Below the pieces are notes generated by a model. The model did not search any database. It was not told the DNA's origin and saw only the letters and a list, made by a program, of their open reading frames with translations. Of a stretch of DNA of 16,337 nt, positions 14,779 to 16,337 are shown in pieces. Source of the DNA: CAYVTV01 sp964454295 (GTDB lineage Bacteria; Bacteroidota; Bacteroidia; Bacteroidales; GCA-2748055). The stretch spans positions 1 to 16,337 of the forward strand of contig CAYVTV010000076.1 of the NCBI GenBank assembly GCA_964454295.1, in the 5' to 3' direction. Positions within the stretch are counted from its first letter, which is position 1, and each line of letters opens with the position of its first letter. Made by a program: the position numbers and the translations under genes.

Positions 14779-15888
14779 ATGAAAGACTCAGATAAACCTT
14801 CTTCAGGGCGATTACAATCGCTTGATGCACTCCGCGGATTCGACATGTTCTGGATTATGGGGGGGAGGCATATTTTCCTTGGTCTGGCCACTCTTACCGG
14901 CCTGCCATTTTTTGAAGCGATTGCAAACCAGATGAAACATGTGGCCTGGCATGGTTTTGCTTTCTATGATATGATTTTTCCACTGTTTCTCTTTATCGCT
15001 GGTATCTCATTCCCGTTCTCTCTTTCCAGACGTATGACTCTTACTAATAAAAGAGGGGAAATATACTATCATATCTTCAGAAGGGGATTGCTTCTTTTTC
15101 TCCTGGGGATCATTTACAACAATGGGGTGAATTTTGATTTCAAAAACCTTTCATACAGCAGTGTTCTGGGGATCATCGGTCTTTCCTGGATGTTTGCTGC
15201 ATTGATCTTCATAAACACGAATCTCACAGGCAGGATAATCTGGTTCTCCGGCTTGTTGATTGTGTACTGGTTGTCACTTGTTCTGTTCCAGACTTATCAT
15301 CCGGGTATAACTGAGTTTTTCCCGCCGGATAATAACCTGACAGATTATATCAATCGTGCTATTATGCCCGGAAAATTTGGTAATTCGGAACAGTTATATA
15401 CGTTGTTGCCGGCAACAGGTACGGCTTTACTTGGCATGTTTACCGGTGAATATATTATGTCGGGATTTTGTAAGGATAAACCGGTAAGAAAGGTATTATG
15501 GATGATACTGGCAGGGATAGCACTAATAATTATCGGAAGGATATGGGATAATATTTTCCCGATCAACAAGCATCTCTGGACCAGTTCTTATGTGTGTTTT
15601 GTCGGTGGTTTGAGCATCCTTCTTTTTGCCTGTTTGTATCTTGTAATTGAAATATGGCAATTTAAAAAGTGGGCATTTATTTTTGTTGTTATAGGATTAA
15701 ACCCGATTACCATATATTTTGGAAGAAGAATAATTGATTTCAAATATACTGCAGGTTTCTTTTTTGATGGGATTGCAGCGCTTTTGCCTGAATCATGGAC
15801 ACAGATGATAAACGGCATAGGGCTGACTGCTGTGTGTTGGGTATTTCTTTATATTCTTTATAAAAAGAAAATATTTGTTAAAGTGTAA
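14779..15888 (+). CDS. HGSNAT/DUF5009-type membrane acyltransferase
   Basis: The 369-residue product is a polytopic inner-membrane protein with about ten hydrophobic spans. It opens with RLQSLDALRGFDMFWIMGG (11-29), the start typical of the DUF5009 / heparan-alpha-glucosaminide N-acetyltransferase / YeiB-like superfamily. HVAWHGFAFYDMIFPLFLFI (54-73) corresponds to the HASWNGL...D motif region; His54 would be the acetyl-carrying histidine known in the human enzyme. Such proteins use cytosolic acetyl-CoA to acetylate a substrate on the far side of the membrane. The gene starts four bases after the DUF1080 gene and ends six bases before the second GH127-like gene, so all three are one operon. 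A role in adding an acetyl group to a periplasmic amino sugar or hydroxyl is likely but unproven. Confidence 0.85.
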   Translation: MKDSDKPSSGRLQSLDALRGFDMFWIMGGRHIFLGLATLTGLPFFEAIANQMKHVAWHGFAFYDMIFPLFLFIAGISFPFSLSRRMTLTNKRGEIYYHIFRRGLLLFLLGIIYNNGVNFDFKNLSYSSVLGIIGLSWMFAALIFINTNLTGRIIWFSGLLIVYWLSLVLFQTYHPGITEFFPPDNNLTDYINRAIMPGKFGNSEQLYTLLPATGTALLGMFTGEYIMSGFCKDKPVRKVLWMILAGIALIIIGRIWDNIFPINKHLWTSSYVCFVGGLSILLFACLYLVIEIWQFKKWAFIFVVIGLNPITIYFGRRIIDFKYTAGFFFDGIAALLPESWTQMINGIGLTAVCWVFLYILYKKKIFVKV

Positions 15889-15894
15889 ATTATC

Positions 15895-16337
15895 ATGAAC
15901 AGACGAAAATTTATTCAAAACTCAACATATCTGAGTAGTGTTGCAGGGGCAACAGGTATGCTTCCTGCATTTGGAACAACCGCTGTTGTTGCTTCCTGTT
16001 CAGGGAACACCAAAGGGGAACACAGATCACTTACCCCGCAGTTGCTGTTAAACGGCACATCATCTTTGTCGAAACCCCTTCTTGCTGAATCCCAATTAAG
16101 TTTTCGTATTGGGTTGGCTCGTACAAGGATGTCTTCCTATCCATGTAATACCCTGGATTTTATAATGATGGATGTTGAACGTCCTGCAAACAAGAGCAGG
16201 AAAGCTCACTGGAGCACCGGAGATCTATGTGGCCGTTTGCTTGAGTTTCTCAGTTGTGCAGAAGGGGTTGACGGCGGGGGTGATCCCAGACTGGATGAAC
16301 TTTTTAAGAGAATATACAGGCAACGGCAACCTTCAGG
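15895..16337 (+). CDS. GH127-like (DUF1680) Tat-exported lipoprotein, copy 2 (runs off right edge)
   Basis: This gene starts with ATG at 15895 and continues past the window end; 147 complete codons are visible. It begins MNRRKFIQNS, again a twin-arginine motif, with a lipobox-like VVASC and Cys35, exactly where copy 1 has its Cys. An ungapped comparison with the gene at 10255 gives 93 of 147 identical residues, and 76 of 107 beyond residue 40. Shared blocks include LSFRIGLAR, RMSSYPC, GRLLEFLSC and QRQPS. It is therefore a tandem paralog of the first. The Glu/Cys zinc motifs lie beyond the edge, so activity cannot be confirmed. The start follows the acyltransferase stop codon by six bases, which marks it as part of that operon. 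Confidence 0.88.
   Translation, partial: MNRRKFIQNSTYLSSVAGATGMLPAFGTTAVVASCSGNTKGEHRSLTPQLLLNGTSSLSKPLLAESQLSFRIGLARTRMSSYPCNTLDFIMMDVERPANKSRKAHWSTGDLCGRLLEFLSCAEGVDGGGDPRLDELFKRIYRQRQPS

Noticed and set aside
1..16337. tRNA, rRNA, phage or intact transposase genes
   Set aside because: I scanned the spacers on both strands and saw no cloverleaf, rRNA motif, integrase or transposase frame.

Overview
The window looks like a chromosomal segment of a free-living or gut Bacteroidota species, probably of the order Bacteroidales/Marinilabiliales. Four things point there. It carries a FecR/SusC/SusD cassette, and many of its exported enzymes are lipoproteins or Tat substrates. It has a TAnnTTTG-type -7 promoter box and few clear Shine-Dalgarno sites. 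Its AT-rich spacers contain the intergenic repeats (ACGAAGGACACAAAG and GCGTCTTT types) that I associate with this phylum. The lineage is an inference from gene content; no rRNA or tRNA gene is present to confirm it.

Left part (1-3246): an AGE-type sugar epimerase (cut by the window edge) and a DUF1349 concanavalin-like protein are read leftward as a close pair. Next comes a rightward housekeeping pair, ruvX (YqgF) and def (peptide deformylase), overlapping by 4 bases. A leftward dihydroorotate-dehydrogenase-like flavoprotein faces them, and a repeat-derived hairpin lies between the convergent ends. A gene-free stretch (3247-3956) packed with different repeats separates this part from the next.

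Right part (3957-16337): everything is read rightward and looks like a polysaccharide utilisation locus. A FecR-type anti-sigma factor without a sigma factor gene beside it precedes a SusC transporter with an STN signalling domain, then its SusD lipoprotein, then a strong hairpin terminator. The enzymes follow: a Tat/lipoprotein GH127-like protein, a Tat-exported Gfo/Idh/MocA oxidoreductase, a DUF1080 (3-keto-disaccharide hydrolase family) lipoprotein with a HEAT-like tail, an HGSNAT/DUF5009-type membrane acyltransferase, and the start of a second GH127-like paralog cut by the right edge.

Working model (inference): SusCD imports an oligosaccharide and signals through FecR. In the periplasm the sugar is processed by cysteine/zinc GH127-like enzymes together with an oxidise-then-cleave route (Gfo/Idh/MocA plus DUF1080), and a membrane acetyltransferase may modify an amino or hydroxy group. 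The substrate cannot be read from the sequence. No CRISPR, intact insertion sequence, phage gene, tRNA or rRNA was seen.
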